Shown one piece after another: positions 45,159 to 56,477 of a stretch of 64,000 bases of DNA. Source of the DNA: Calendula officinalis (lineage: Eukaryota; Streptophyta; Magnoliopsida; Asterales; Asteraceae); the NCBI GenBank assembly GCA_963853835.1, contig OY970834.1:23256365-23320364 (forward strand). Reading direction: 5' to 3'. The position numbers and the translations under genes are program-made. A model generated the notes under the pieces. That model was not told the DNA's origin. It saw only the letters and a program-made list of their open reading frames with translations, and ran no database searches. Within the stretch, counting starts at the first letter, position 1; each line of letters begins with the position of its first letter.

Positions 45159-46955
45159 TCACATCATGCCTGCTGCTCCCGAAGTTCCGGCAACATCCGC
45201 CGGAGTCCACGCCGACACCGTGTAAAGCGGCTGATCGGACCACGTTAGAGTAATTCCGGTGGCTGACGGCCTCTTTTCAACCTTAAATAAATTCGGTCCG
45301 AATGGTAGTTGGTACATTTTGAGTATCATCTGACTCTGAAAAAACTCCCTTTCATTGATCGCCACGTGTCTGAACCCACCTAACTCCACCATCAGCTTCC
45401 ACCACTGATCAAACGCCACGTGTCTTTCGACTCTCTCTAACCCTTCGCATGCAATTATGTTCCTAATTTCACGTCCGAATGATTCTTCTATCTTGACACG
45501 ATTACTATTTTGTAACGGTAAAACAGTATCGATACAATCAAAAACAGCAGAATAATACTTCAACGAATTCGAAACCCTTTTCTCCAAAACGCCGTCGTTA
45601 TGCTCCGATTCCTGTTCCGCCATTACCACAATACTCGGATTTGTACTCCGAATTAACCCCAAAAAATCTTTAACCGCCCCACCGTTTTTATCATACAGCA
45701 TTTTATGAAGCTGTAAAACACAATTTACACCAACCGTTTCACCTTCTTTAACATGAAGCATCCATAATCTAACATCTTCTAACCGATCAACAACTGGATG
45801 AAAATCGAATTCAAGATTTAAAGATTCTGCAAATCCCGAAAGGCGGGACCCGGTTTCGATAAGATCTTGTTTGGATTCACCAACACCCGTGATCCGAATA
45901 TGGGTTGGCGGGTTGTTTCTTGAAGCTAAACTTTGAAAAAAACTTGGCCATTGGAGACCTTGTTTGATGTCAAAATCTATAATGTGGACTTTATCTTTAC
46001 CTTCGAATGATCTTAGTAGAATCTCATTTGAAGTGAAATGAATGAATTTAGGAATTGGGGTTGATTGGTTTAATAACCGTAATGCGAGCCCGTTTTCTTC
46101 TTCGGGTTGATTAAGGTCTCGCGGGGTTGAAATTTGGAAAATGTTGGGCCAAATTCTTGAAATTCTTAAAGCTAATGATTCGGTGTAATATGATGCGAGA
46201 CGGGTTATTGAAGAATCGCCTATTGGAGATGCTAATTCGCCTAATCTTGAAATAAAATGGTTAATTGCGTGAATGTTTTTCGTGTTAATTGCTTCCAAAC
46301 AAGCTAAAAGTAGACTTATGATCTTGAATCCAACTTCTTCATCATGGGTTTCGTTTCCAATTGCTGAAAGATCCAAACTTTGATTCGGGTTTCCATTTAA
46401 CCCGCCCGTTTGTGGATAAAGATCCAAACTTTGATGACTTTCTGGTGAACTGCTTCTTGAACCCGACCCGGATGATGTTTCTTGAACGACCCGTTGCCTA
46501 TGACTACTTGAACAAACACCTTTTTCGCCCAAATCGGCTAATTCATTCACAAAACTCCATGGACTGTTTCTTGGATACCAAAAATTCCCACTGCCCAATT
46601 GACCTAAACTCAAATTTTCTTCATTTTCACCAAATTCTTCAACTTTATTGCAACCCCTTTTTCGTTTAGCTCGAAAAGAGTCTTCTTCTTCATCTTCATA
46701 AAATCTTTTTAATCCTTTGGAACTGTTTTTACCCCAAATATCACTTCTTTTTTCAACCACATTGTGCTTAAGTGAACAGCTGCTGGTTCGGGCTTCTATC
46801 GGGTTGTTGTCCACTGAAAGACTGCTAATGGGCCTAATGGGCTGTGAACGGGCCGGGTCTTTTCTTGGGAAGTTAGTAGCATTACATGACAAATCCAATC
46901 TTTGTGTGCTCATTGAAGGGAAATGTGCAGATGGTTTAGTGCACCCAGCCAACAT
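45159..46955 (-). CDS. SCL28: GRAS transcription factor SCARECROW-LIKE 28
   Basis: This is a single uninterrupted frame of 598 residues, usual for intronless GRAS genes. The N-terminus MLAGC and the block STQRLDL (16-22) are hallmarks of SCL28. A basic RAKRKR (95-100) is a likely nuclear signal. The GRAS domain fills about 210-585: leucine-rich LLACLEAINTKNIHAINHFI (216-235), VHIID (323-327) in KVHIIDFDIKQGLQWPSFF, HPVVDRLEDVRLWMLHVKEG (386-405), FGREIRNIIACEG (493-505) and the SAW end with TWSDQPLYTVSAW (571-583). In Arabidopsis, SCL28 is expressed at G2/M under MYB3R factors and, with SMR kinase inhibitors, sets G2 length and cell size. The local promoter carries matching MSA motifs. No frame damage is seen, so the gene is probably active. 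The 3' flank has a decayed partial duplicate at 38570-39900. Confidence 0.97.
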   Translation of the reverse strand: MLAGCTKPSAHFPSMSTQRLDLSCNATNFPRKDPARSQPIRPISSLSVDNNPIEARTSSCSLKHNVVEKRSDIWGKNSSKGLKRFYEDEEEDSFRAKRKRGCNKVEEFGENEENLSLGQLGSGNFWYPRNSPWSFVNELADLGEKGVCSSSHRQRVVQETSSGSGSRSSSPESHQSLDLYPQTGGLNGNPNQSLDLSAIGNETHDEEVGFKIISLLLACLEAINTKNIHAINHFISRLGELASPIGDSSITRLASYYTESLALRISRIWPNIFQISTPRDLNQPEEENGLALRLLNQSTPIPKFIHFTSNEILLRSFEGKDKVHIIDFDIKQGLQWPSFFQSLASRNNPPTHIRITGVGESKQDLIETGSRLSGFAESLNLEFDFHPVVDRLEDVRLWMLHVKEGETVGVNCVLQLHKMLYDKNGGAVKDFLGLIRSTNPSIVVMAEQESEHNDGVLEKRVSNSLKYYSAVFDCIDTVLPLQNSNRVKIEESFGREIRNIIACEGLERVERHVAFDQWWKLMVELGGFRHVAINEREFFQSQMILKMYQLPFGPNLFKVEKRPSATGITLTWSDQPLYTVSAWTPADVAGTSGAAGMM

Positions 46956-46959
46956 TCTT

Positions 46960-47760
46960 TAAGCACTTCCAAAAAATTTTATTTTTTTAAATTTTTTTCT
47001 CTCGGTGTGTAATTAATCAAATAATTAAAAATGTTTTTAATCAAGTTTGTTAAGATGAATAAAAAGAATGAGAGTGTGTGTGAATCTTTTTTAAGAAAAC
47101 AGAGTTACAAGAAATGGAATCCAATGCCAAAAACAATTTTTAAAAATGTGTGTTTGTGTGTGTATTAATATGTATGTGCAATAAAGATTAAAGAATAAGA
47201 ATGTGTATAAGCAATTGAAAAGAATGAAAGAATTTTAATTAAATGTAAGAAAAATTAAAACATTACCTCAAAATGATCATCGGATTCCGAATTTTATCGA
47301 CCAAGAACACACTCTGAAGTGATGATGATTGAAGAAACACTTACCATGAATGCAATTCAACTTCCATAACCTGATCAAACCCAAAGCTGAAAAAAGATTG
47401 AAAATTTATTGACCACATTTGACCGATATTAATTTTACCAAAAACCCAGAAAAAATTATAATTAAACCCTAAACAAAAAAATCAACTTTTTAGACAATTC
47501 CATGAAGAACCAACAAATTCAAGAAACCCCTTCAAAAGCTCTAGAAAAAACCCTTTGTTCCCAACGAAAAAAAAATCACGAATTCTGGTAATTTTCATAA
47601 AAACCCATCATTTGAATCGAAAAACCCATTAAACCCAGATGAAATTTGTAGTTTTTTTTTTCTGATTATTAAACAAAAAAATTGTGTTTTTTTTCTCTCC
47701 TCACCTCTCACTCTCTCTTACTCTCTCAACTACGCAACAGTAACACTACCCAAAAAATCC
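46960..47760 (-). other. probable SCL28 5' leader, perhaps with a leader intron
   Basis: No ORF of note lies between the ATG and the predicted TATA box. The transcript start would be near 47755. GA/CT-rich leader sequence lies at 47695-47735. Two donor-like sites on the minus strand (TTCATG|GTAAGTG near 47341 and TTTGAG|GTAATG near 47270) with an AG near 46965 allow a leader intron. This is inference from splice consensus only. Confidence 0.35.
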
Positions 47761-47781
47761 ACGTACAGATATAAATTCGTT

Positions 47782-47791
47782 CTTATATAAA
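47782..47791 (-). promoter_or_regulatory. SCL28 TATA box
   Basis: TTTATATAAG on the minus strand, about 830 bp before the ATG and just upstream of a GA-rich leader. It is the best TATA match in the upstream region. Confidence 0.5.
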
Positions 47792-47893
47792 TCAGAAAAT
47801 AAGGTGTTTTTTTCACCATTTTTGTCAGAGGAATAAGGTGGTTGTGGGCCGTAGGATGGGGATCTGACGGTAGAGAGTGTTAGTGGGCTTATA

Positions 47894-48066
47894 TGACCGT
47901 TGTGGTGGGGTTCGTCGGTGAAATGTGACCGTTGGGGGGAGGTGGTGTACGGAAAGAGAGATGGTGGGGGAGTGGTTCGAGCTATATTCCATTTTCTTTT
48001 GTTGAATTGCACGCAGGGGGTGTCACGTGCTTGTCTCCTTGCAACCGTTTGGAATTGACCGTTGGT
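47894..48066 (-). promoter_or_regulatory. cluster of MSA elements (MYB3R sites) in the SCL28 promoter
   Basis: Four AACGG cores on the minus strand lie 105-275 bp upstream of the TATA box: 47897-47901, 47929-47933, 48045-48049 and 48059-48063. The 47926-47936 site reads CCCAACGGTCA, a perfect match to the MSA consensus; 48056-48066 (ACCAACGGTCA) and 47894-47904 (CACAACGGTCA) are near-perfect. Two TGGGCC/TGGGCT site II motifs (47845-47850, 47884-47889) and a CACGTG G-box (48024-48029) are also present. MSA elements drive G2/M transcription in plants. Confidence 0.75.
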
Positions 48067-48178
48067 AAACAAAAAACCCACATAAAGAACAAAAGGATTT
48101 TGGCTAATGATTTGCCATAATCGGAAGGTTCAAGTTAGGTACATTGTAAAGATAAATACTGATATCGTTTTATAAATA

Positions 48179-48845
48179 CTAGGTTAAAACCCGCGCGATG
48201 CGGCGGGCTGCGAACTATATATTTCTGGCGATTAAAAGTCTATTGGTTACATATTTTTATAACGAATACATGAAAACTGTGTATAAAATAGATGTAACAC
48301 GATAAACCTAATTAAGTATAAAATACAGGGAAGAAATGTCTGTTTATGCGTGTTACCCATCATGTAAAACCTCTCGATACACCACGTTTGATGTATAAAC
48401 TCCGCCGAGATTAATTTTTTTTGCTGGAGTTACCAATACTTTTGTATTGTCAAGTGAAATTCCTCTTGAAAGGGCAACCTAAAGTTGCCCATGCGAGAAC
48501 ACCGATTCCGGCAGATAAACGCCCACGTTTGGAATTGTCTGTCCTTGGGCTTTGTTGATTGTCATCGCAAAGCCTAAACTAACTGGAAACTGTTTTCTTT
48601 TCAACTTGAAAGGAAACATGTTTGCTTCAGACGGAGATAGAGGTATTCTTGCCAAGAAAATCTTTTTTTCCAGCATGCTGGCCAACGGCTATTTCCACAT
48701 CAATTAGGTTTGGCTCAAACTTTCTGCATATAAGTCTCGTGCCATTACATAATCCCTGGGATCGATCGATATTTCGTAAAAGTATTATCGGGCACCCAAT
48801 TTTGAGCCGGAGAACATCCCGGGGAATACCACTACATTAAGCGAG
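48179..48845 (-). pseudogene. Helitron PIF1-like helicase C-terminal fragment with 3' terminus
   Basis: On the minus strand, the helicase tail reads through RLKIG, NGTRLICRKFEPNLID (about 48770-48700), then FLARIPLSPSEANMFPFKLK and FAMTINKAQGQTIPNVGVYL, then GQL and ALSRG, with small shifts. The 3' end follows: hairpin CCCGC/GCGGG (48190-48207), GTTTTAAC, and CTAG at 48179-48182 before T. It is a 5'-truncated member of the family seen at 6655-15282, in opposite orientation. It lies about 110 bp upstream of the SCL28 MSA cluster. Confidence 0.75.
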
Positions 48846-48919
48846 TATATTAAGAGTCAACCTTATCTTCTTAATCACAAACCATAACAGTGACATTCTT
48901 AGGCTTTTAAATATAACTT

Positions 48920-49215
48920 ACGGGGTGTTTGGGAAAACTTATTAAGGGGGCTTGTGCTTATAAGCTTATTTAAGTTAATAAGTTTTTTTTTTTTAAAATA
49001 AAATGTTTGGATGAGCTTATTTAAACTTATTGTAAAATTACTAAATATGATCGAGGTGAGCTATGGAGGACAATCTGTGGAGAAGAAATAGGGTTAAATG
49101 TGAGGGTAGAAGGGTAAAAAGGTTTAATAAGCTTAGTAATTCCTTACAAATGGGTTTACTTAAAACACTTTTAATAACCCTATAAGCATACGCTTATAAG
49201 TTAAACCAAACACTT
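48920..49215. mobile_element. MITE with GGGTGTTTGG ends
   Basis: GGGTGTTTGGGAAAACTTATTAA on the left is mirrored by CTTATAAGTTAAACCAAACACTT on the right. Internal TAAGCTTATTTAAGTTAATAAG repeats add foldback. Typical of small hAT-like plant MITEs. Confidence 0.55.
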
Positions 49216-49606
49216 AAAAAACTTATTTAGGTTAGTAGCAGGAACCCGCACAATATGGCGACGAGTACCCTGTGACTTTTTTTTGCGACGTCAAATTGGA
49301 GGATGATGGTGGCGATTGTTGCAGACGGTGTGCATAGTGGTGTTAACGAATGGTGGGTGATGGTTATAATTTCAACGTTTTAAGGTTTACAAGATTAATA
49401 AACGTATTATAATCAAGCAACGAACATGTGAGCTAGTAGTTTAGTTGGTTAGAGCAATGTGTTAATATTTGAGTAAAGTTTTCTAATTTGTTCTTAGTAC
49501 TTGCCAATTTATGTAAAACAAATTGGTAATGCAAACTATTAAATTCAACAAATTGACTTCTGAATGTGTTTGTAGCCAACGTAAAAAAGTACCATATATA
49601 TATATA

Positions 49607-49914
49607 GGGTCCGATTCAGCGCAGAACCGTTTAAAGGTGCAGAACCGCAGAACCATCCTAACATCCAATGTTTTCTATGTTATACATAAGATGTACATTT
49701 TTATACACGATGTAACACATTTACACATCCAATGTTTCCAATTTTTTTATAGTAATATATTTATATATTATGTGTATAAAAATTTGGAAACATTGGATGT
49801 TAGGTCGGTTACAACGTGTATGAAAATGTATAATTTTTATTTAGCATAGAAAACATTGGATGTTAGGATGGTTCTGCGGTTCTGCACCTTTAAACGGTTC
49901 TGCGCTGAATCTGG

Positions 49915-49917
<3 letters not shown>
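49607..49917. mobile_element. nested-hairpin MITE beside a TA microsatellite
   Basis: The 73-bp arms 49607-49679 and 49845-49917 are almost perfect inverted copies (CCGATTCAGCGCAGAACC, then AACATCCAATGTTTTCTATG). Inside, a second inverted pair (ACATCCAATGTTTCCAATTTT near 49724, complement near 49780) forms a smaller hairpin. TATATA flanks both ends. The ORFs here are by-products. Confidence 0.75.

Positions 49918-49997
<80 letters not shown>
49918..49997. repeat. (TA)n microsatellite
   Basis: About 40 uninterrupted TA units. A second short (TATATC)/(TA) tract lies at 50078-50112. Length is likely polymorphic. Confidence 0.95.
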
Positions 49998-49999
<2 letters not shown>

Positions 50000-50079
50000 C
50001 AATTAATATCATGCATTTAATATAAATAATAATAATAATATTATATAAATCTATTTATAAAAACAAACTCATTAAATCT

Positions 50080-50110
<31 letters not shown>

Positions 50111-50216
50111 TAAAATAAGTTCCACTTTTGAAGTTGCAATTAATATCATGTATTTAATATTAATAATAATAATAATATTATATAAATCTATTTATAAAAA
50201 CAAACTCATTAAATTG
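49998..50216 (+). repeat. two direct copies of an ~85-bp AT-rich unit
   Basis: TTGCAATTAATATCATGCATTTAAT..TATTTATAAAAACAAACTCATTAAAT at 49998-50076 recurs at 50135-50214. Sequence after it (50220-50460) is also found, diverged, at 62500-62760, on the far side of the large LTR element. Confidence 0.65.
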
Positions 50217-50902
50217 TAAACCAAGAGTTTTGAAATAAATATAAATAGTTATAATAATAAAAGGTTTAATAAATTAGAGACTTTTCAAGTTTTATGAATC
50301 TTACACATTACCATCTATAAATACTCATTCTCATATTGCAAAAAGATTAATACTCTAAAGGTGCATCCATAAGAAATACCTAATAAGTGGAATCAACAAC
50401 AAAGATGTGTAGGGCTTTTGTTATTTATCATCGCTTTTAATTGGTAATCCAACATAATCTTTATTATTTGTATTTTTTGAAGGAAAAAAATCATAGAGTT
50501 GAACTCTTTATGATTTTTTTTAGAGAGAGTATGTTAGTTGTTTTTGTTTAGAATTATACAACCACTTTTGTATATATGTATAAAATTATTATTCATTGTT
50601 TATGTACATATTGTATAAAAAAATATATTATATAATGATCTAATAATTATCATTATAGTATATGAGATTGTGTATGATATTATCATAATTATTTAAGATG
50701 GATATCTTATCATGTTAATGGTCACAAATTGTTGTTCATTTGATTTGTTATTTTACTTTTAAACCAATTAATAGGTTTTGATCACGATTTTCACAACTTG
50801 CGATTCTCTAATTAGTAGGAAAATATTAATTAAATATATTGATGGTTGTTGAATTTATGCTTATTTCTTTTGTATATGTATCTATATCTATATCTATATC
50901 TA

Positions 50903-53520
50903 TATAACATAAAAAATTGAGTTTCATGTTTGATGTTGCATTAATTATCATGATTTAATTACCATATATTAAAGTTTTCATACCAAAAGTTTTTTTTAAC
51001 TAAAACTAAGATTACTTGATGAATATATTAAAAGCCAAAAAAAAACCCCATAAATTATTAAGTCATATAAATGGTAGAAGTTCAAACAATTTGATGTTAC
51101 CTTTTAAGTTTACTATATAAACATATGTTTCAAAGTTCACACTCACAACTTCACTAACAAACTAACAATATACTTATTGATTTGTCTTCAATATAAACAA
51201 GTTGTCAACACTCCTTACAATATGGATCAAGGTTTGAATGAACAAGTTATCAACGGTATTTTCTCAAGTCGCCAAAGGCATGAATGTAACATTTAGTAAT
51301 TACTTTTTTGATTACTAATATGAACGGTTTGTTTTGATTTAGTTATTGTTCTTATGATTTGTTAAAGTTTATGATTCATTTGTGTTCTTATGTTATTGTT
51401 TCTACATGAATGTAACATTTAGTGATTACTTTTTTAATTACTTATATGAATGATTTGTTTTGATTTAGTTATTTTTCTTATGATCTATATAACATAAAAA
51501 ATTGAGTTTCATGTTTGATGTTGCATTAATTATCATGATTTAATTACCATATATTAAAGTTTTCATACCAAAAGTTTTTTTTAATTAAAACTAAGATTAC
51601 TTGATGAATATATTAAAAGCCAAAAAAAAACCCCATAAATTATTAAGTCATATAAATGGTAGAAGTTCAAACAATTTGATGTTACCTTTTAAGTTTACTA
51701 TATAAACATATGTTTCAAAGTTCACACTCACAACTTCACTAACAAACTAACAATATACTTATTGATTTGTCTTCAATATAAACAAGTTGTCAACACTCCT
51801 TACAATATGGATCAAGGTTTGAATGAACAAGTTATCAACGGTATTTTCTCAAGTCGCCAAAGGCATGAATGTAACATTTAGTAATTACTTTTTTGATTAC
51901 TAATATGAACGGTTTGTTTTGATTTAGTTATTGTTCTTATGATTTGTTAAAGTTTATGATTCATTTGTGTTCTTATGTTATTGTTTCTACATGAATGTAG
52001 CATTTAGTGATTACTTTTTTAATTACTTATATGAATGATTTGTTTTGATTTAGTTATTTTTCTTATGATTTGTTAAAGTTTATGATTCATTTGTGTTCTT
52101 ATGTTATTGTTTCTAGAGTTTAGTTTTATGAAGTTGATTATGATTTTTATTAGTGGGTTTATGTTTTTAAATTTTTTATTGATTATGTATGTTTATAATA
52201 AAAACTAATAAACACATATTAAGACATTTAAAATAAATATTAGTATATTGAGTAATAAACTCATGTATGGTTTTTTATAAATATGATTAATAAATTAATA
52301 TAATAAAAAATATAATAAAAACCAAATTCGTCAAATTGTTATATCAAAGGATTCCTAATGTTACAAATTGTTATATATAAAAAGAAAAAAAAAAACTCAA
52401 AATAATTGAGTCAAATAAATGGTAGAAGTTCAAGAACATTTGACGTTACCTTTTAACTTTACTATATAAACATATGTTTCGAAGTTCAAACTCACAACCC
52501 CACTAACAATATACTTACTGACGTGTCTTCAATATAAACAAGTTGTCAACACTTCTTACAATATGGATCATGGTTTGAATGGACAAGTTATCAACGATTT
52601 TCTCAAGTCTCCAAAAGTATGAATGTAACATTTAGTAATTACTTTTTAAATTACTAATATGAATGATTTGTTTTGATTTAGTTATTGTTCTTATGATTAG
52701 TTAAATTTTATGATTCATTTGTGTTCCTATGTTGTTATTTTTAGAGTTTAGTTTTATGAAGTTGATTATGATTTTTATTAGTGGGTTAATGTTTTTGAAT
52801 TTTTTATTGATTATGTATGTTTATAATAATAACTAATAAACACATATTAAGACTTTTTAAATAATTATTAGTAAATGATTATGAGTAATAAACTCATGTA
52901 TAGTTTGTTATAAATATGATTACTAAATAAATATAAAATAATAAAAATAAAATAAAAACCAAATCCACCAAATTGTTATATCAAAGGATTCCTAACATAA
53001 CAAATTGTTATATATTATAGGCAAAAAAAAAACCCCCAAAATAATTAAGTCAAATAAATGGTAGAAGTTCAAACAATTTGACGTTACCTTTTAAGTTTAA
53101 TGTATAAACATGTTTCGAAGTTCACCCTCACAACTTTACTAACAATATACTTACTGATTTATCTTCAGTATAAACAAGTTGTCAACACTCCTTACAATAT
53201 GGATCAAGATCTGAATGAACATGTTATCAACGGTTTTCGCAAGTCGCTAAAGGCATAAATGTAGCATTTAGTAATTACCTTTTTAATTACTAATATGAAT
53301 TATTTGTTTTGATTTAGTTATTGTTCTTATGATTTGTTAAAGTGTATGATTCATTTGTGTCCCTATGTTGTTGTTTCTAGAATTTAGTATTATGAAGTTG
53401 ATTATGATTTTTATTAGTTGTTTTATGTTTTTGAATTTTTCATTTATTATGTATGTTTATAATAAAAACTAATAAATACATATTAAGACTTTTAAAATAA
53501 TTATTAGTAAATGATTATGA
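50903..53520 (+). repeat. four tandem units, each with TATA box and tiny ORF
   Basis: Units begin near 50903, 51488, 52371 and 53005. The first two are almost identical with a 585-bp offset; the others are more diverged and spaced about 640-750 bp. Each unit has GGTAGAAGTTCAA, then ACTATATAAACATATGTTTC (TATA box; unit 4 reads TGTATAAACATG), a ~100-bp leader (CAATATAAACAAGTTGTCAA) and an ATG opening a short frame (51222, 51807, 52563, 53199). The first ~12 codons stay similar in all four (MDQGLNEQVIN). Units 3 and 4 end within 20 codons. It looks like a repeated promoter plus first exon. Confidence 0.7.
51222..51296 (+). other. micro-ORF of tandem unit 1
   Basis: 24 codons beginning MDQGLNEQVINGIFSS, 100 bp after a TATA box. 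A copy with the same reading starts at 51807. In unit 3 the frame reaches KSPK and is followed by GTATGA, a good donor, so these may be first exons. The family is not recognised and translation is unproven. Confidence 0.3.
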
Positions 53521-53775
53521 TAAAGCGATTTTATCATTAAAATATATCGTTAAATGTTATATTCAGAAAATTTCATTGTGTGTCAATTATAATTCTATAT
53601 TCCAATGAATAGAGGTGTTAAATTATGAGGGTCTAACTTATATTTTATGAATAACGTGTTTTGTGTTACGTTAATAAAAACGATGATGTTTTGTTACTTT
53701 GACATTTCCTCCGACACAATTTTCTTATTTATTAGCGTACCCGCAATCAAAGCCAAACATTTTAGCGATCATGTT

Positions 53776-56477
53776 TGTAACACCCTAAAATTTACAAGAT
53801 TTTTTTTAAATTTTTTGTAAATAAAACTATAATCAAAAAGTCCCATAAATAAATCTCGGATATTAATATTTAACATTTAAAACGTATTTATTGCGGAAAT
53901 AGTTAAAATAAAATAAAGTGTTTTAAAATATTAAATGATGTCCACATCAGTAACGAAAAGATACAGCGGTCAACCGTCCACCTTCTCCTTTCCTTTGCTA
54001 GTACCTGAAACAATGTGGGGGAAAGTTTGGGTCAGCTGGGAAGCTGAGTGAATAATCTCAAAATGTAAACAATTATAACATACAACACATGAGGGCACAT
54101 CGGTGTACTCCTAGTCAGAAACTACTCGATTAATTACTCAGATTTATTCTCAGATTTTATTACTCAGATTTTAATTTATATAGCGCGCTTGTGTGATTTG
54201 GGACGAGAGATCAACCTCGCCCCTCCTCACACCTCAGATAGGCATAAGCCAAAACTCAGACGGGAGTGATCCCAAAACTCAGACGGGAATAATCCCAAAA
54301 CTCAGACGGGAGGTGATCCCAGGCATATAGCCAAAAACTCAGATGTGTGTTATTATGTTTTATTATCTCTTTAACATAATTATCTCAGATGCCCTAGCAA
54401 GTAGTAGCACAGAATGACCCTGTGCCGAGCTCGGTTACCCAGGCACAATGTCTCAGATTAAAATAAATCAACAGCTGCTCAGATACTCAGATAGCATGTC
54501 AAACTCAGATAACAAATCAAACTCAGATAGCAGATCAAACTCAGATAACAGCACAAGCTCATATAACAATTATGGTGCAAGAAATGTAACACATAAGTCA
54601 TGCATGTACAACGTTAAAACTGAATACACGGTGAGAATACTCACCTCGAGAAACGTAAGCTCCAAAGGGTTCCCGACAATAAGAAGTACAGCACGTTATC
54701 TCCTAGACGATCCTAAAAGCATAAAAATGAAACCCGAATTACAATCCGTTCTAAAGACTCAAATTTAGAAAACTGGCAGCACCCGTCGGTCTCACGGAAA
54801 CTGCTATATCTCTTAAAATGTGCAGTAGATTTATCTCATATTTTAACCATGAAAAGTACACAATCAGAACTACACATCTCTGTGAGACGGCCATTGGCCA
54901 AAACAGACTCTAAGTGTCTCAAAACAGTGTTGCAAGACAGACATGTCGCACATGTCATTTTCCTAACAGTAGCATACTAAATTGACTATAACTTTTAAAC
55001 CGTAATTCGGATTGACGAGAGGGTTACGGCATTGAAAAGCTAATTCAGAAATCAAGGTCCCAACACGGGCCAAAAATCCAGAAACGTATCTTAAGTGTAT
55101 TAAAAACAGATTCAAAGATAGAAGACAGATTCTGCCCAAAAACTTAATTGTGTTTAAAACTTGTTTTGACAATCCCGACATCAACCCGTATAACCCAAGG
55201 CACCCGACCGTCCCGAAAATCGTTTTATATCTGAAACTGTAATTTAAAGTAATCTAGCTTGTTTGTTTTGAAATCCTCCTCGGTTTAGGAAACCAAGAAC
55301 CTAAAGGTTCGGTTTCCGGGTTTTTCGGTTACCAAAACGTCTAGCTATAATCAAGATGGTTTTGACCCAACCCGACATGCATGAAATCAGTGATTAAAAC
55401 TCGAAGTCTAAATGGAAACAATTTACAAATGATATTAAAACAACTCCTAACAAAACGGAAATCAATAAACGATTTTAAAAATAAATTTCAAGAAACTTTT
55501 AACAAAAATTCAGCACAACGACAGTTTACGAGAATGGTCATAACTCACTGACCGAAAATCAGATTAACGAGTGTTCGGCGGTCACGGTTAGCTAACTCAG
55601 AGGACTACAAATCTCTGTGAGACGGTCCTTTCCTAAAACCGACACTAACGATGTCAAAAACAGCGCGCAAGTCAACAAATCAAATCTGCCAGAATACTAA
55701 AACGATTCTTAAATAATAATAATGATAGAACTACACCCTCAATTGTTCCGACCTGCACAAGTTGCTTGTTGAGTTTCATTGACAACTCTTAGCTGAAAAT
55801 AAAATAAAACACAGCCCATGTGGCTGTCAAATACATCACGCCAAGGGAAAGAATTCACAAAAAGGATGGTCCACAACAATTTACTTACTTCCTTCAAATG
55901 GTCGGTGTCCATAAAAATCATGTTGCCTGCTTCATGACCACGCCACCATCTCACTTAAATGGGATTTGTCCTTCTCTTGACAGCCATCGTCATCCTTCAC
56001 GTCGATTACCCAAGCATCACATCTTTTTCCTTCGTGCCTTCTCATTGGCGGCAGACTAAAGAGAGAACCCAATTGATTTAGGGTAAAATCTAGTGGTTCA
56101 TCTAAATACCACAAGGCCTCTAGCCCACTTGCTAGCCCAACATAACTCGGCCCTTGGCCTATGGCCGGGCCTTGACTTAGAATTCTAAAATAACTTAAAA
56201 CCCGAGACGTAATAACTTGCTAGCTAATTAAATGTACGAAAAATCACGAGACACATAAACATCACGACAACTATTTATTTACTCAAAAAAAAAATTAATA
56301 AACAATAAAAGTAAATTAAAAATTACTTAATTAGTTAGCCGATCTGACTAGCTTAATTAACGCCTAATAACACGAACCGTCTAACTACAAGTCGTATAAA
56401 TAATATAAAATTAATTATAATAATAAAACATGATTAAAATAATATTATTTAATTAATACAAATTTTGGGGCGTTACA
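53776..56477 (-). repeat. 3' LTR of the large element (left copy)
   Basis: A 2702-bp LTR. It contains short tandem repeats: three ACTCAGACGGGA..ATCCCAAA units (54253-54320) and four CAAACTCAGATA units (54497-54550). The reading frames at 54448-54768 come from these repeats and are not genes. Confidence 0.9.

Noticed and set aside
46361..46962. Plus-strand frames of 81-102 residues
   Set aside because: Antisense to the SCL28 coding region.
47746..48120. Frames on both strands upstream of SCL28
   Set aside because: They overlap the TATA box and MSA cluster and have low-complexity composition. Regulatory sequence is the better reading.
49421..49500. A tRNA-like GTAGTTTAGTTGGTTAGAGCA
   Set aside because: It looks like an A box, but no B box or acceptor stem follows. 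Not a tRNA gene, and too little for a SINE call.
54448..54768. A 106-residue frame repeated identically at 60172-60492
   Set aside because: Both copies lie in the two LTRs of one element, antisense to it. The serine/asparagine run comes from CAAACTCAGATA repeats. No gene.
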